From Lachnospiraceae bacterium (GTDB taxonomy: Bacteria; Bacillota; Clostridia; Lachnospirales; Lachnospiraceae): a stretch of 64,000 nt of DNA. Below the pieces are notes generated by a model. That model was given only the letters and a program-made list of their open reading frames with translations, did not search any database and was not told the origin of the DNA. How positions within the stretch are numbered: position 1 is the stretch's first letter; every line of letters starts with the position of its first letter. Shown here one piece after another: positions 43,078 through 51,207 of this stretch. The stretch covers positions 1-64,000 of the forward strand of contig JAFQLS010000027.1 of assembly GCA_017396555.1 (NCBI GenBank). Direction: 5' to 3'. The position numbers were made by a program, and so were the translations under genes.

Positions 43078-43870
43078 TCTATTTAAGTTTAATGGTGTTT
43101 CGTATGAGAATACAGAAACAAAGGTTATTGATTACAACACCATTATTTCAGAAAAGATATCAAAACTTCAAAATGAGATAAAAAGTAATGCTGTAATGTC
43201 GCAAAATGATGGTTTTATAGAAGGCTTAAATGCTGGACATGTAGAAGAACTACTAAGTGAAGATGTTATTGAGGATGCTAACGAGACGGCAAGAGAGATA
43301 ATTGACAAAGCTACAGAAGAGGCACAGGCAATAACAGCCAGAGCACAGGAAGAGGCAGAATTACTAAAGAAGGAATCCTATGAATCGGGAAAAGAGCAGG
43401 GTTATAACGAAGGCTATCAGAGGGCTATGTACGAGCTTGATAATCTAAAAAAGGATTTAGAAAATCAGAGAGAACAGCTAGAGATGGATTATCAAAAAAG
43501 GGTTAATGACATAGAACCTATGTTGGTAGAAGCTATACTAGAGGTGTTTGAAAAAGTAACAAATGTTTTAAGTATGGATAAAAAGGATATTGTTTTAAAC
43601 CTTGTGAATGATGTGTTGAGTAAATCAGAGGTTAGTAAAGAATTTTTAATTAAGGTTTCGCCGGAGGATTACGAATATCTTCAGGAAAATAGAGAGAAGA
43701 TTTACGGAGTGGTTTCTAAGAAGGTGCAAATAGAGATAATCGAAGAAGCATCCTTTAAAAAGAATCAGTGCGTAGTTGAAAGTGATAGTGGAATATATGA
43801 TTGTAGTCTGGATGTTCAGATGAATAATCTTATCCAGACGATTAAATTATTATCTTGTACAGCGGAGTAG
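43070..43870 (+). CDS. fliH: Flagellar export apparatus stator protein FliH
   Basis: Peripheral export protein that binds and holds the FliI ATPase. 266 residues: an N-terminal segment, a long Glu/Ala/Lys-rich coiled coil (EDANETAREIIDKATEEAQAITARAQEEAE, then KEQGYNEGYQRAMYELDNLKK with GxxxG-like repeats), and the C-terminal domain of the FliH/HrpE family. It begins with TTG at 43070 inside fliG; GGAGGTG (43054-43060) lies nine bases before, and no ATG is close by. The identification relies on layout and neighbours (fliG, fliI), since FliH sequences vary widely. Confidence 0.88.
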   Translation: MSNLFKFNGVSYENTETKVIDYNTIISEKISKLQNEIKSNAVMSQNDGFIEGLNAGHVEELLSEDVIEDANETAREIIDKATEEAQAITARAQEEAELLKKESYESGKEQGYNEGYQRAMYELDNLKKDLENQREQLEMDYQKRVNDIEPMLVEAILEVFEKVTNVLSMDKKDIVLNLVNDVLSKSEVSKEFLIKVSPEDYEYLQENREKIYGVVSKKVQIEIIEEASFKKNQCVVESDSGIYDCSLDVQMNNLIQTIKLLSCTAE

Positions 43871-43877
43871 ATATTTT

Positions 43878-45188
43878 ATGCCGGAAATTAATTTAAATAA
43901 ATATTTAAAATTAACAGAAAAATCATTTGTCAAAAAAATGGGCAAGGTTGTAAAGATAGTTGGTTTGACTGTTGAATCTGTTGGACCGGATGCAAATATT
44001 AATGATGTTTGTAAAATCATTTCAAAAGAAGATGAGAACAAATGGGTAATGGCAGAGGTAGTAGGTTTTAGAGATAAACGCATACTACTGATGCCATTTG
44101 ATAATATTGAGGGTATAGGTCCGGGAAGTGTTGTTGAAAACACAGGAAAACCACTACAGATAAATGTTGGAAGTCAACTTCTTGGTAAGACACTTGATGG
44201 TCTTGGGGTTCCTATAGATGGCTCTAGTATTCAGGTGTATAATTCGTATCCTGTGGATGCTCCACCGCCAGACCCATTGGAGAGACAGATTATATCTGAA
44301 GTTTTACCACTTGGGGTAAAAGCAGTAGATGGACTTATTACAGTTGGTAAAGGTCAGCGTATTGGTATATTTGCAGGAAGTGGTGTTGGTAAAAGTACTT
44401 TGCTTGGTATGTTTGCAAGGAATACAAAAGCTGATATAAATGTAATTGCTCTTATAGGAGAACGAGGAAGAGAAGTTAGAGAGTTTATTGAGCGAGATTT
44501 AGGCGAAGAGGGTATGAAAAGAAGTATTGTTATTGTAGCAACTTCTGACAAGCCGGCTTTGATTCGTAAGACAGCAGCCAAAACAGCCACGGCAATTGCT
44601 GAATATTACAGAGATAAGGGTAAAGATGTGTTGTTGATGATGGATTCACTAACACGTTTTTCAATGGCTCAGCGAGAAATAGGACTAGCTTCGGGAGAAC
44701 CTCCTGTTACAAGAGGGTATCCGCCTAGTGTGTATAGTGAAATGCCGAAGTTACTTGAACGTGCGGGATATGCAGGAGAAGGCTCAATAACAGGGCTTTA
44801 TACGGTTCTTGTTGATGGTGATGATTTTAATGAACCAATTACAGATACGGCAAGAGGCATACTTGATGGACATATAATGTTGTCAAGAAAGCTGGGACAC
44901 AAAAATCATTATCCTGCGATTGATATTTTGCAGAGTATATCCCGTGTAATGAGTTCAATTACAACAAAAGAGCATAAGGCAGCTGCAGGCGGACTTAAAA
45001 ATGTTCTTGCTACTTATAGTGAGGCAGAAGATTTGATAAATATTGGTGCTTATAAAAGCGGTTCAAATAAAAATATCGATTATGCAATTGAGAAAATTGA
45101 TAAGGTAAATGAATTTTTAATGCAGGGCGTGTATGAGAAGTTTTCCTTTGATGATGAAGTTAGATTGCTGATGGAAATTTTTGATTAG
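43878..45188 (+). CDS. fliI: Flagellum-specific export ATPase FliI
   Basis: F1-beta-like ATPase of the flagellar type III export apparatus. Walker A GIFAGSGVGKSTLLGM at about residues 164-179, Walker B VLLMMDSLTRFSMAQREIGLASGEPP, and the DILQSISRVM stretch near the C terminus are all typical. The 436 residues are normal length. It lies seven bases after fliH and 20 before fliJ; the three form the export ATPase complex. Confidence 0.97.
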   Translation: MPEINLNKYLKLTEKSFVKKMGKVVKIVGLTVESVGPDANINDVCKIISKEDENKWVMAEVVGFRDKRILLMPFDNIEGIGPGSVVENTGKPLQINVGSQLLGKTLDGLGVPIDGSSIQVYNSYPVDAPPPDPLERQIISEVLPLGVKAVDGLITVGKGQRIGIFAGSGVGKSTLLGMFARNTKADINVIALIGERGREVREFIERDLGEEGMKRSIVIVATSDKPALIRKTAAKTATAIAEYYRDKGKDVLLMMDSLTRFSMAQREIGLASGEPPVTRGYPPSVYSEMPKLLERAGYAGEGSITGLYTVLVDGDDFNEPITDTARGILDGHIMLSRKLGHKNHYPAIDILQSISRVMSSITTKEHKAAAGGLKNVLATYSEAEDLINIGAYKSGSNKNIDYAIEKIDKVNEFLMQGVYEKFSFDDEVRLLMEIFD

Positions 45189-45208
45189 TAAATGAGGAAT
45201 GATTTTCA

Positions 45209-45652
45209 ATGGCAAAGTTTTCTTATAAGCTACAGAATATATTGGATATTAAAAATAAACTTGAGACTCAGGCTCAGTCAGTATATGCAGAAGAAATTGA
45301 AAAATTAAGGCAAGAAGAGTTAAAGTTAGACGCCATTCGTGCCGATATATATAAATATCAGAATGCTATTCGTGGCATGGGCGAGTCGAAAGTTAATATT
45401 TCTGAACTTAAAAGATGTTCGGAAGCTATAGAACTTAAGAAAGAAGAGGCTAAGACACAGATTGTCAGAATTAAAAGGGCTGAGAAAAATGTGGAAATTG
45501 CAAGACAAAAGCTAAGCGAAGCGATGAAGGAAAGAAAGACTCATGAAAAACTCAGAGAAAAAGCCTTTGAAAATTTTTTGATAGAATTAGAAGGTTCCGA
45601 AATGAAGGAAATTGACGAATTAGTGAGTTTTACATTTAATAAACAAGAATAG
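45209..45652 (+). CDS. fliJ: Flagellar export chaperone/stalk protein FliJ
   Basis: 147-residue all-helical coiled-coil protein beginning FSYKLQNILDIKNKLETQAQSVYAEEIEKLR, the usual FliJ opening. FliJ projects into the FliI hexamer and promotes its interaction with FlhA. Charged heptad-like sequence runs from end to end with no membrane segment. Assignment follows from position after fliI and the coiled-coil plan. Confidence 0.9.
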   Translation: MAKFSYKLQNILDIKNKLETQAQSVYAEEIEKLRQEELKLDAIRADIYKYQNAIRGMGESKVNISELKRCSEAIELKKEEAKTQIVRIKRAEKNVEIARQKLSEAMKERKTHEKLREKAFENFLIELEGSEMKEIDELVSFTFNKQE

Positions 45653-45663
45653 CAGGTGAGATA

Positions 45664-46416
45664 ATGGCTAAGAAAAAAGATGATTTTGATATAGAAGATG
45701 TTGAAAAAAAAGAGAATAAACTGGTTTCTACGATTATTACAATAGTGGTTATTTTGATTTGGATAGCTATAATAGCGATTCTTATTAAATTAGACGTAGG
45801 AGAATTTGGAACAAAGATAACACCTATATTTAAGGATGTACCTGTAATTAATAAAATTTTACCGGAAAATACATCTGAAAAGACAGAGAATGATGAAGAT
45901 TATCCTTATAAGAGTCTGGGTGATGCTATTTCATATATAAAGGAATTAGAAGTGCAGTTGGCAGACAAACAGAAGAATAATGGAAAGCTTAAGAATAAAA
46001 ATGAAGATCTTCAAAAAGAAGTAGATAGATTAAAGGTTTTTGAAAATAATCAAAAGGAATTTGAAAGCCTTAAAAAGCAATTTAGTGAAGAAGTTGTATT
46101 TGGTGAAGATGCAATCGACTATGAGAATTATATGAAGTATTATGAGTTGATATCACCGGATGTTGCTAAGGAGTTGTACGAAGAAGCGGTTGACAGATAT
46201 GCTTGTAATGAAGCTTATATGGAACAGGCTGATGCATATGCAAGAATGGAACCGGATGCCGCCGCAGCTATATTTATTGAAATGACAGGTGATTTGGATA
46301 TTGTAATCAATCTCCTAAAATGTATGAAGAGTGCGGATAGAGCAGAAATAATTGGAGCAATTAGCGAAGTTGATCCTAACTATGCTGGTAAGCTTACAAA
46401 ATTAATTGTACCTTAG
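45664..46416 (+). CDS. MotE/YlxF-like protein (MgtE N-terminal-like domain)
   Basis: 250 residues: a charged N terminus, one membrane helix at about 20-44 (LVSTIITIVVILIWIAIIAILIKL), a long coiled coil (about 85-135) and a C-terminal domain with YARMEPDAAAAIFIEMTGDLDIVINLLKCMKSADRAEIIGAI, which matches the MgtE N-like (MotE, COG3334) pattern. The Bacillus counterpart YlxF lies in the same place between fliJ and fliK, and in alphaproteobacteria MotE aids MotC folding. AGGTGAG precedes the ATG. A role in stator assembly or motor support is inferred. Confidence 0.82.
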   Translation: MAKKKDDFDIEDVEKKENKLVSTIITIVVILIWIAIIAILIKLDVGEFGTKITPIFKDVPVINKILPENTSEKTENDEDYPYKSLGDAISYIKELEVQLADKQKNNGKLKNKNEDLQKEVDRLKVFENNQKEFESLKKQFSEEVVFGEDAIDYENYMKYYELISPDVAKELYEEAVDRYACNEAYMEQADAYARMEPDAAAAIFIEMTGDLDIVINLLKCMKSADRAEIIGAISEVDPNYAGKLTKLIVP

Positions 46417-46417
46417 G

Positions 46418-46439
46418 TTTTAGAGCGAAAGCTTTAAGA
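46418..46439 (+). promoter_or_regulatory. GAAA-tetraloop hairpin before fliK
   Basis: TTAGAGC (46420-46426) pairs with GCTTTAA (46431-46437, one G-U) around a GAAA tetraloop, extendable by two pairs. It lies just after the MotE-like gene. GNRA loops are very stable, so an RNA stability or processing role is plausible. Confidence 0.4.
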
Positions 46440-46467
46440 TATAAAATAAAGAGAAAGGAGGAAATGT

Positions 46468-47778
46468 ATGGTTAGTGCAGGTGTTATGGGAAGTAATTTC
46501 TTGCCGGTAAGCCAAAACACAGAAACTAATACAGTAGACGCTTCTGAGTCAAAGGTTGATTCGTTTAAGAATTTTATGGATTCTGCAAAAACTGGTTCGG
46601 ACTCGAAGGAAGTTAATGTAGGCGAAACTAAAGGTGATAAAGCAGAAGAAATAAAGAACCTATTTGAAAAAAGTACTGTTAATCAAGGAAATGCTACAGA
46701 TAAGATAACCGAAGAGGAAATTGTAGAAGCAACAGAAGAACTTGTAACAGATTTGATTAAGAATGTTGTTGAAATAGTTTCGGAAGTGATGGGAATCGAC
46801 GAAAAAGAAGTTGAAGAGGCTATTAAAGAACTTAACCTTGATACAGAGGCGCTACTTAGTAAGAATGGATTGTCAGAGCTTATGAAACAGCTTACTGGAA
46901 AAGAAAATGTAATCGAATTACTTACAAATAGTGAACTCTCGGATATGTTTAAAAACATAGTTGAACAGGTTGAAGAGACTGTTAAGTTATTTATGGAAAC
47001 AAATTCCATAAGCAAAGAACAGTTGCTAGAAATGGTTTCTGAGATTGATTTGCAGTCGGTATCGGAAGAAGTTACAGAAGAAGTTGTGACTGACAACGAG
47101 GTAAAAACAGAGACAGCTTATCATTTAGAGAAAGAAAGCATAGTTACGGAAGGTAATAAAGATGCTTTTGAGAATGTATCGGAATTTAAAAATGATACTG
47201 TTCAGACTACAGAAAAGTTTAACGATACTTCGAAGGAAAACGGAAATGATATGATGCAAAACAATCAGTCGTCAGCTTTTGGTCTTGCAGAGAATATTGC
47301 TAATGCTGTTGAAGAGTTAAATATTGATATGGATATTGAGCCACAGCAATTAGTAAGACAGATTGTTGATGAGATAAGAGCTTCTGTAAATGAAAATGTA
47401 AGTTCTATAGAAATGCAGCTTAATCCGGAAAGTTTGGGAAAACTTAATATCCAGCTGGTTTCAAGAAATGGCGAAGTTACAGCTAATATTATAGCTCAGT
47501 CAGAAAATGTAAAAGAAGTTATTGAAAGCCAGATAACAATGCTTAAAGATACACTTCTTGAACAGGGAATCAAGATAGAAGCGGTAGAAGTTACAGTTGC
47601 AAGCAAAGGTTTTGAGGAAAATTTTGAAAATCAAGAAAGAGGCAATGAAGAACATAAGCAAAAGAAACATATAAGCCAGCAGGAGTTGGACGAGATAAAT
47701 GGTGTTCAAAATGTGTCGGATATTCTTGAAGAAGAAATGATGAAGCAAAGTGGAAATTCAGTAAGTATAAAAGCGTAA
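46468..47778 (+). CDS. fliK: Flagellar hook-length control protein FliK
   Basis: 436 residues. The N-terminal two-thirds is low-complexity, acidic and Ser/Thr/Glu-rich, as is usual for this molecular ruler; the C-terminal substrate-specificity-switch domain is clear: SSIEMQLNPESLGKLNIQLVSRNG then VTANIIAQSENVKEVIESQITMLKDTLLEQGI. It measures hook length and flips FlhB specificity from hook to filament export. AAAGGAGG precedes the ATG. It comes directly before flgD and flgE, the proteins it regulates. Confidence 0.92.
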   Translation: MVSAGVMGSNFLPVSQNTETNTVDASESKVDSFKNFMDSAKTGSDSKEVNVGETKGDKAEEIKNLFEKSTVNQGNATDKITEEEIVEATEELVTDLIKNVVEIVSEVMGIDEKEVEEAIKELNLDTEALLSKNGLSELMKQLTGKENVIELLTNSELSDMFKNIVEQVEETVKLFMETNSISKEQLLEMVSEIDLQSVSEEVTEEVVTDNEVKTETAYHLEKESIVTEGNKDAFENVSEFKNDTVQTTEKFNDTSKENGNDMMQNNQSSAFGLAENIANAVEELNIDMDIEPQQLVRQIVDEIRASVNENVSSIEMQLNPESLGKLNIQLVSRNGEVTANIIAQSENVKEVIESQITMLKDTLLEQGIKIEAVEVTVASKGFEENFENQERGNEEHKQKKHISQQELDEINGVQNVSDILEEEMMKQSGNSVSIKA

Positions 47779-47783
47779 GCTTT
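47770..47783 (+). promoter_or_regulatory. GTAA-tetraloop hairpin at the fliK stop codon
   Basis: AAAGC (47770-47774) pairs with GCTTT (47779-47783) around a GTAA tetraloop; the fliK stop codon TAA lies in the loop. It is small, and functional importance is uncertain; it resembles the hairpin before fliK. Confidence 0.3.
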
Positions 47784-47798
47784 GGAAAGGAGGAAAAA

Positions 47799-48263
47799 AT
47801 GGGATATAGTGCAAATATTGTGGATGGTGTTCTTGAATTTAACACAACTCCAACAAATAACAAACCTGATACAAAAGGTACAGATTCTCTTGGGAAAGAT
47901 GCGTTCTTGCAATTGTTGGTTGCTCAGATGCAGTCTCAGGATCCGCTTAATCCATCAAGTGATACAGAATACATAAGTCAGTTGGCTCAGTTTTCTTCTT
48001 TGGAAGAAATGCAGAACTTAAATACTGCTATTGATAATAGTAGTGCACATAATCTGGTTGGAAAGAATGTTATTATGGAAGTTGGAAAATCAACAGGTGC
48101 CACTACTACAACTACAGTCGCAGGATATGTTCAGTTTGTTGAGATAAGAGATGGAAAAGCTTATCTTGGTATCGGTGGAGAAACTTATAGCTATGAGGAT
48201 TTGGACACAGTAATTGACGAAGCTTATTTGGATTCGATTCTTAATAGTGGGGAAGAGGTATAG
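47799..48263 (+). CDS. flgD: Flagellar hook capping protein FlgD
   Basis: Scaffold cap needed for hook assembly. The conserved N-terminal domain is intact (KDAFLQLLVAQMQSQDPLNPSSDTEYISQLAQFSSLEEMQNLN, about residues 30-72). At 154 residues it is the short Firmicute form, with only a small beta domain (GYVQFVEIRDGKAYLGIGGE) in place of the longer FnIII/Tudor-like C terminus of enterobacteria. It lies 20 bases after fliK and follows AAAGGAGG. Confidence 0.94.
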   Translation: MGYSANIVDGVLEFNTTPTNNKPDTKGTDSLGKDAFLQLLVAQMQSQDPLNPSSDTEYISQLAQFSSLEEMQNLNTAIDNSSAHNLVGKNVIMEVGKSTGATTTTTVAGYVQFVEIRDGKAYLGIGGETYSYEDLDTVIDEAYLDSILNSGEEV

Positions 48264-48293
48264 TTTTAATACAGCAAAGGAGTGCTGAAGGTT

Positions 48294-48668
48294 ATGAAAA
48301 TTAATAATAATTTCGTATCCATTGAACAAATTACCGATCAATTATTAAGGCAAAATCAACAGGTAACAAATCAAAATGTTGAAGAAAAAATTTCTTTTGC
48401 AGATGTTTTGGAAAGTAAGGTTAAGTTTTCTAAACATGCAGGTGAGAGATTAGCTGATAGAAATATCAGACTTACCGAGTCACAGCTTGAACGTTTGGAA
48501 GAAGGAACAAGAAGGGCTGATGAAAAAGGAATTAATGAATCGTTGGTTTTGGTTGACGATATGGCATTTATTGTTAATGTGAAAAATAATACAGTAATAA
48601 CAGCAATGGATCAAAACGATAATAAGGAAAATATATTTACAAATATCGACGGAGCCGTAATAATGTAG
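48294..48668 (+). CDS. Flagellar operon protein of the TIGR02530 family
   Basis: About 124 residues, with the family stretch KVKFSKHAGERLADRNIRLTESQLERLEEGTRRADEKGINESLVLVDDMAFIVNVKNNTVITAMD. Proteins of this family occur between flgD and flgE in Firmicutes; the function is not established, and a hook-assembly or regulatory role is only suggested by position. The start is uncertain: ATG 48294 is used, but a GTG at 48282 directly follows AAGGAG. Confidence 0.85.
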   Translation: MKINNNFVSIEQITDQLLRQNQQVTNQNVEEKISFADVLESKVKFSKHAGERLADRNIRLTESQLERLEEGTRRADEKGINESLVLVDDMAFIVNVKNNTVITAMDQNDNKENIFTNIDGAVIM

Positions 48669-48741
48669 CTGGACCTTTAATGGAAGCTAGTGCCTCTGAA
48701 TGACAGATGAGGCAAGCGGCAGGTCGATGACTAAGGAGGTC
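48666..48741 (+). promoter_or_regulatory. Structured leader before flgE
   Basis: The gap before flgE holds several pairings: TAGCT/AGCTA (48666-48670 with 48685-48689), TGCCTC/GAGGCA (48691-48696 with 48709-48714), and GACCT (48672-48676), which can pair either with AGGTC at 48721-48725 or with AGGTC at 48737-48741. The latter overlaps the AAGGAGG ribosome-binding site (48733-48739). Mutually exclusive pairings could regulate hook protein translation. It does not match a riboswitch I know. Confidence 0.4.
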
Positions 48742-48748
48742 GTTAATT

Positions 48749-50038
48749 ATGATGAGATCATTATATTCTGGTGTATCAGGTTTAAAAGCTCACCAGACAA
48801 AAATGGACGTTATTGGTAATAATATTGCAAACGTTAATACAGTTGGTTTTAAATCATCAAGAGTAACATTCAGTGAATTGTTCTACCAGACAACACAGGT
48901 TGCATCAGGACCAAACGCTGATACAAATACAGGTGGACAAAATGCTAAGCAGATAGGTCTTGGTACAAATATGGGTTCTATATCTGTGGATGTAACAACA
49001 GAAGGTGGTACACAGTCAACAGGTAATCCGTTTGACCTTAAAATAAGTGGAGACAGTTTCTTTGTAGTGTCAAGTGGTGGTGCCAATTATTTTACAAAAG
49101 CAGGTAATTTTACTACAGATGCAAGTGGTAATCTTGTTACACAGTCTGGTGGACTTGTTATGGGTTATATTGCAGAAACACCGGGTGCGATGTTACAGAC
49201 AGACCAGATAAGACCATTATCTATTTATGGTGCACAGTATACAAATACACCACCGGAGATAACAACAGCTGCTACATATTCCGGAAATATTAATTCGGAA
49301 GATTCGAATTTTGCAGAAGGACTTCCTATTACAACATTTATTCCTGTTTATGATAATTTGGGATATAAGTACGAGGTTCAGGTTCAGGTTACAAAAGTAT
49401 CTGCAACAGAGTATACAGCAGAGGCAACAGGTGTATATAGTGGAAATCAGTTAATTGAAGATTTGACAGCAGAAATGAGCGGAACTCTTACATTTGATGG
49501 AGCTACAGGTCTTATTGCGGAAGGCTCTGAATCATCATTTGAATTAACACTTAGCGGTAAAGATTCCTTTACATCACCGGTAACAGTTGATTTTTCAAGT
49601 CTTACATGTTATGGAAATGAAAGTACTATTGACTGTGTGAGAGGCGATAAGAACGGCGAAGGTGCCGGTAAGGCTGTAGGAACAATGATAAGTGTTGGTG
49701 TTCAGACTGATGGTAAGATAGTTGCTGCATATAGTAATGGAGATAATGAGGTTATCGGTCAGATTGCAGTTGCTAATTTTTCAAATCCGGCTGGTCTTGA
49801 AAAGGTTGGAGATAATCTTTTTGCAGCAACTCTTAACTCGGGAGAATTCAATGGTATAGGTGAAGATGTTACTGCGAATGGTGGAAGTATATCATCTGGA
49901 ACATTGGAAATGTCAAATGTAGATTTATCTACAGAGTTTACTGATATGATTGTTACACAAAGAGGTTTTCAGGCTAACTCAAGAATTATAACAACATCGG
50001 ATACTATGATAGAAGAGTTGTTAAGTCTTAAGAGATAA
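48749..50038 (+). CDS. flgE: Flagellar hook protein FlgE
   Basis: 429-residue hook subunit. N terminus MMRSLYSGVSGLKAHQTKMDVIGNNIANVNTVGFKSSRVTFSE and the C terminus EFTDMIVTQRGFQANSRIITTSDTMIEELLSLKR are the paired helical D0/D1 signatures of hook and rod proteins; the middle has the variable beta domains (TAATYSGNINSEDSNF, FIPVYDNLGYKYEVQVQVTKV). AAGGAGG eight bases upstream of the first ATG supports 48749. Codon use is fairly biased, fitting an abundant structural protein. A strong hairpin follows the stop. Confidence 0.96.
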   Translation: MMRSLYSGVSGLKAHQTKMDVIGNNIANVNTVGFKSSRVTFSELFYQTTQVASGPNADTNTGGQNAKQIGLGTNMGSISVDVTTEGGTQSTGNPFDLKISGDSFFVVSSGGANYFTKAGNFTTDASGNLVTQSGGLVMGYIAETPGAMLQTDQIRPLSIYGAQYTNTPPEITTAATYSGNINSEDSNFAEGLPITTFIPVYDNLGYKYEVQVQVTKVSATEYTAEATGVYSGNQLIEDLTAEMSGTLTFDGATGLIAEGSESSFELTLSGKDSFTSPVTVDFSSLTCYGNESTIDCVRGDKNGEGAGKAVGTMISVGVQTDGKIVAAYSNGDNEVIGQIAVANFSNPAGLEKVGDNLFAATLNSGEFNGIGEDVTANGGSISSGTLEMSNVDLSTEFTDMIVTQRGFQANSRIITTSDTMIEELLSLKR

Positions 50039-50045
50039 TTAAACT

Positions 50046-50087
50046 ATATATTAATAGGGTGGCTATGCCGCCCTATTAATATATTTT
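50046..50087 (+). terminator. Strong hairpin with T-run between flgE and flbD
   Basis: An 18-base-pair stem (50046-50063 with 50067-50084, one G-U) has a GC-rich top closing a three-base loop, then T residues through 50087. It looks like a partial terminator inside the operon, so that flgE is made more than downstream genes, or a 3' stabiliser for flgE mRNA. Confidence 0.75.
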
Positions 50088-50104
50088 AGAAATGAGGTGA
50101 GAAT

Positions 50105-50290
50105 GTGATAGAAGTTACAAGGCTAAATGGAGAACCGTTAAGTATAAATGAAGATTTGATAGAATTTATGGAAGAAACGCCTGATACGGTGATATCATTT
50201 CTCACTGGGAAAAAGTTGGTTGTTAAAGAAAAAATATCAGAAATTGAAGAAAAAATTGTAGTATTTAAAAAGAAAATCTATCAAAATTAA
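50105..50290 (+). CDS. flbD: FlbD/SwrD family flagellar protein
   Basis: 61-residue protein with the family opening MIEVTRLNGEPLSINEDLIEFMEETPDTVISFLTGKKLVVKE. The Bacillus counterpart SwrD (YlzI), encoded after flgE too, raises motor torque and is needed for swarming. GTG start at 50105 with GAGGTG five bases before. No transmembrane segment. A possible link with motAB, whose genes follow, is supported by position. Confidence 0.9.
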   Translation: MIEVTRLNGEPLSINEDLIEFMEETPDTVISFLTGKKLVVKEKISEIEEKIVVFKKKIYQN

Positions 50291-50401
50291 AAAAATAGGT
50301 AAAAAATATAAAAAACTAACAAAAATGATAGCGAAATTTGTATAAATATGATAGAATGTATTAGAATGAGTTTAGACTAGGTAGTTAGGCAGGTGAAGAA
50401 A

Positions 50402-51205
50402 ATGGATTTGGCATCAATCATTGGATTGGTAGGATGCGTCGTTGTAGTATTCTTTGGTATTATTTCTGGTAATCAGGGATTTTCTGCACTAGGCAATTTC
50501 TACGACTTACCATCTATTTTTATTACAATTGGTGGTACGTTTTTCTGTGTAATGATTTCATATTCATTATCTGATTTTTTTAGTTCTTTTAAAGCATTTA
50601 AAAATGCTATTAAAACAACTAAGAATGATAACGTAGAGACAATTAAAAATATTATAGATTTATCAAATATAGCTCGTAAAGAGGGTCTTTTAGCTCTTGA
50701 AGAAGCCGCAAATAATTTGGAAGACCAATTTATGAAAAAGGGAGTTCTACTTATTGTAGATGGTACTGACCCTGAACTTGTAAGAGCTATTATGGAAACA
50801 GAATTGTCTTGTATTGAGAGTAGACATAAGAGTGTTGTTGGTTTTTATGAAAATATTGCAAGTATGGGTCCTGCTTGGGGTATGATTGGTACTCTTATCG
50901 GACTTGTTAATATGTTGAAGGAGCTTAGTGATATAGCATCGGTTGGACCGAATATGGCTGTTGCTTTACTTACAACCTTATATGGTTCCTTGATTGCAAA
51001 CTGGATAGCTATTCCTATTTCAGGAAAGCTTAAGTTTAACAATAACACAGAAGTTATGTTGAAGGAAGTAATGATTGAAGGTTTGTTATCTATTCAGGCA
51101 GGAGAAAATCCTAGAGTAATAGAAGAAAAACTTAAGTCGTTCCTTTCACCAGCACAAAGAAATTCTATTGGAAATGAAGATGAGAATGGCTTCGGAGGTG
51201 AATAG
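50402..51205 (+). CDS. motA: Flagellar stator protein MotA
   Basis: Proton- or sodium-channel stator subunit of about 267 residues. Four membrane spans are apparent (SIIGLVGCVVVVFFGIISG; SIFITIGGTFFCVMISYS; SMGPAWGMIGTLIGLVNML; MAVALLTTLYGSLIANWIAIPIS), with a large cytoplasmic loop between spans 2 and 3 where the FliG-contacting charged residues lie. The ATG at 50402 follows AGGTGA; the frame also opens with a GTG at 50393 inside that site. Stop is followed two bases later by motB. Confidence 0.95.
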   Translation: MDLASIIGLVGCVVVVFFGIISGNQGFSALGNFYDLPSIFITIGGTFFCVMISYSLSDFFSSFKAFKNAIKTTKNDNVETIKNIIDLSNIARKEGLLALEEAANNLEDQFMKKGVLLIVDGTDPELVRAIMETELSCIESRHKSVVGFYENIASMGPAWGMIGTLIGLVNMLKELSDIASVGPNMAVALLTTLYGSLIANWIAIPISGKLKFNNNTEVMLKEVMIEGLLSIQAGENPRVIEEKLKSFLSPAQRNSIGNEDENGFGGE

Positions 51206-51207
51206 TA

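Noticed and set aside
47500-47912. Several overlapping - strand open frames opposite fliK and flgD
   Set aside because: All lack ribosome-binding sites and overlap well-supported + strand genes.
48669-48748. Possible c-di-GMP riboswitch before flgE
   Set aside because: The GEMM core sequence and tetraloop-receptor pattern are not present; only short generic stems are seen.
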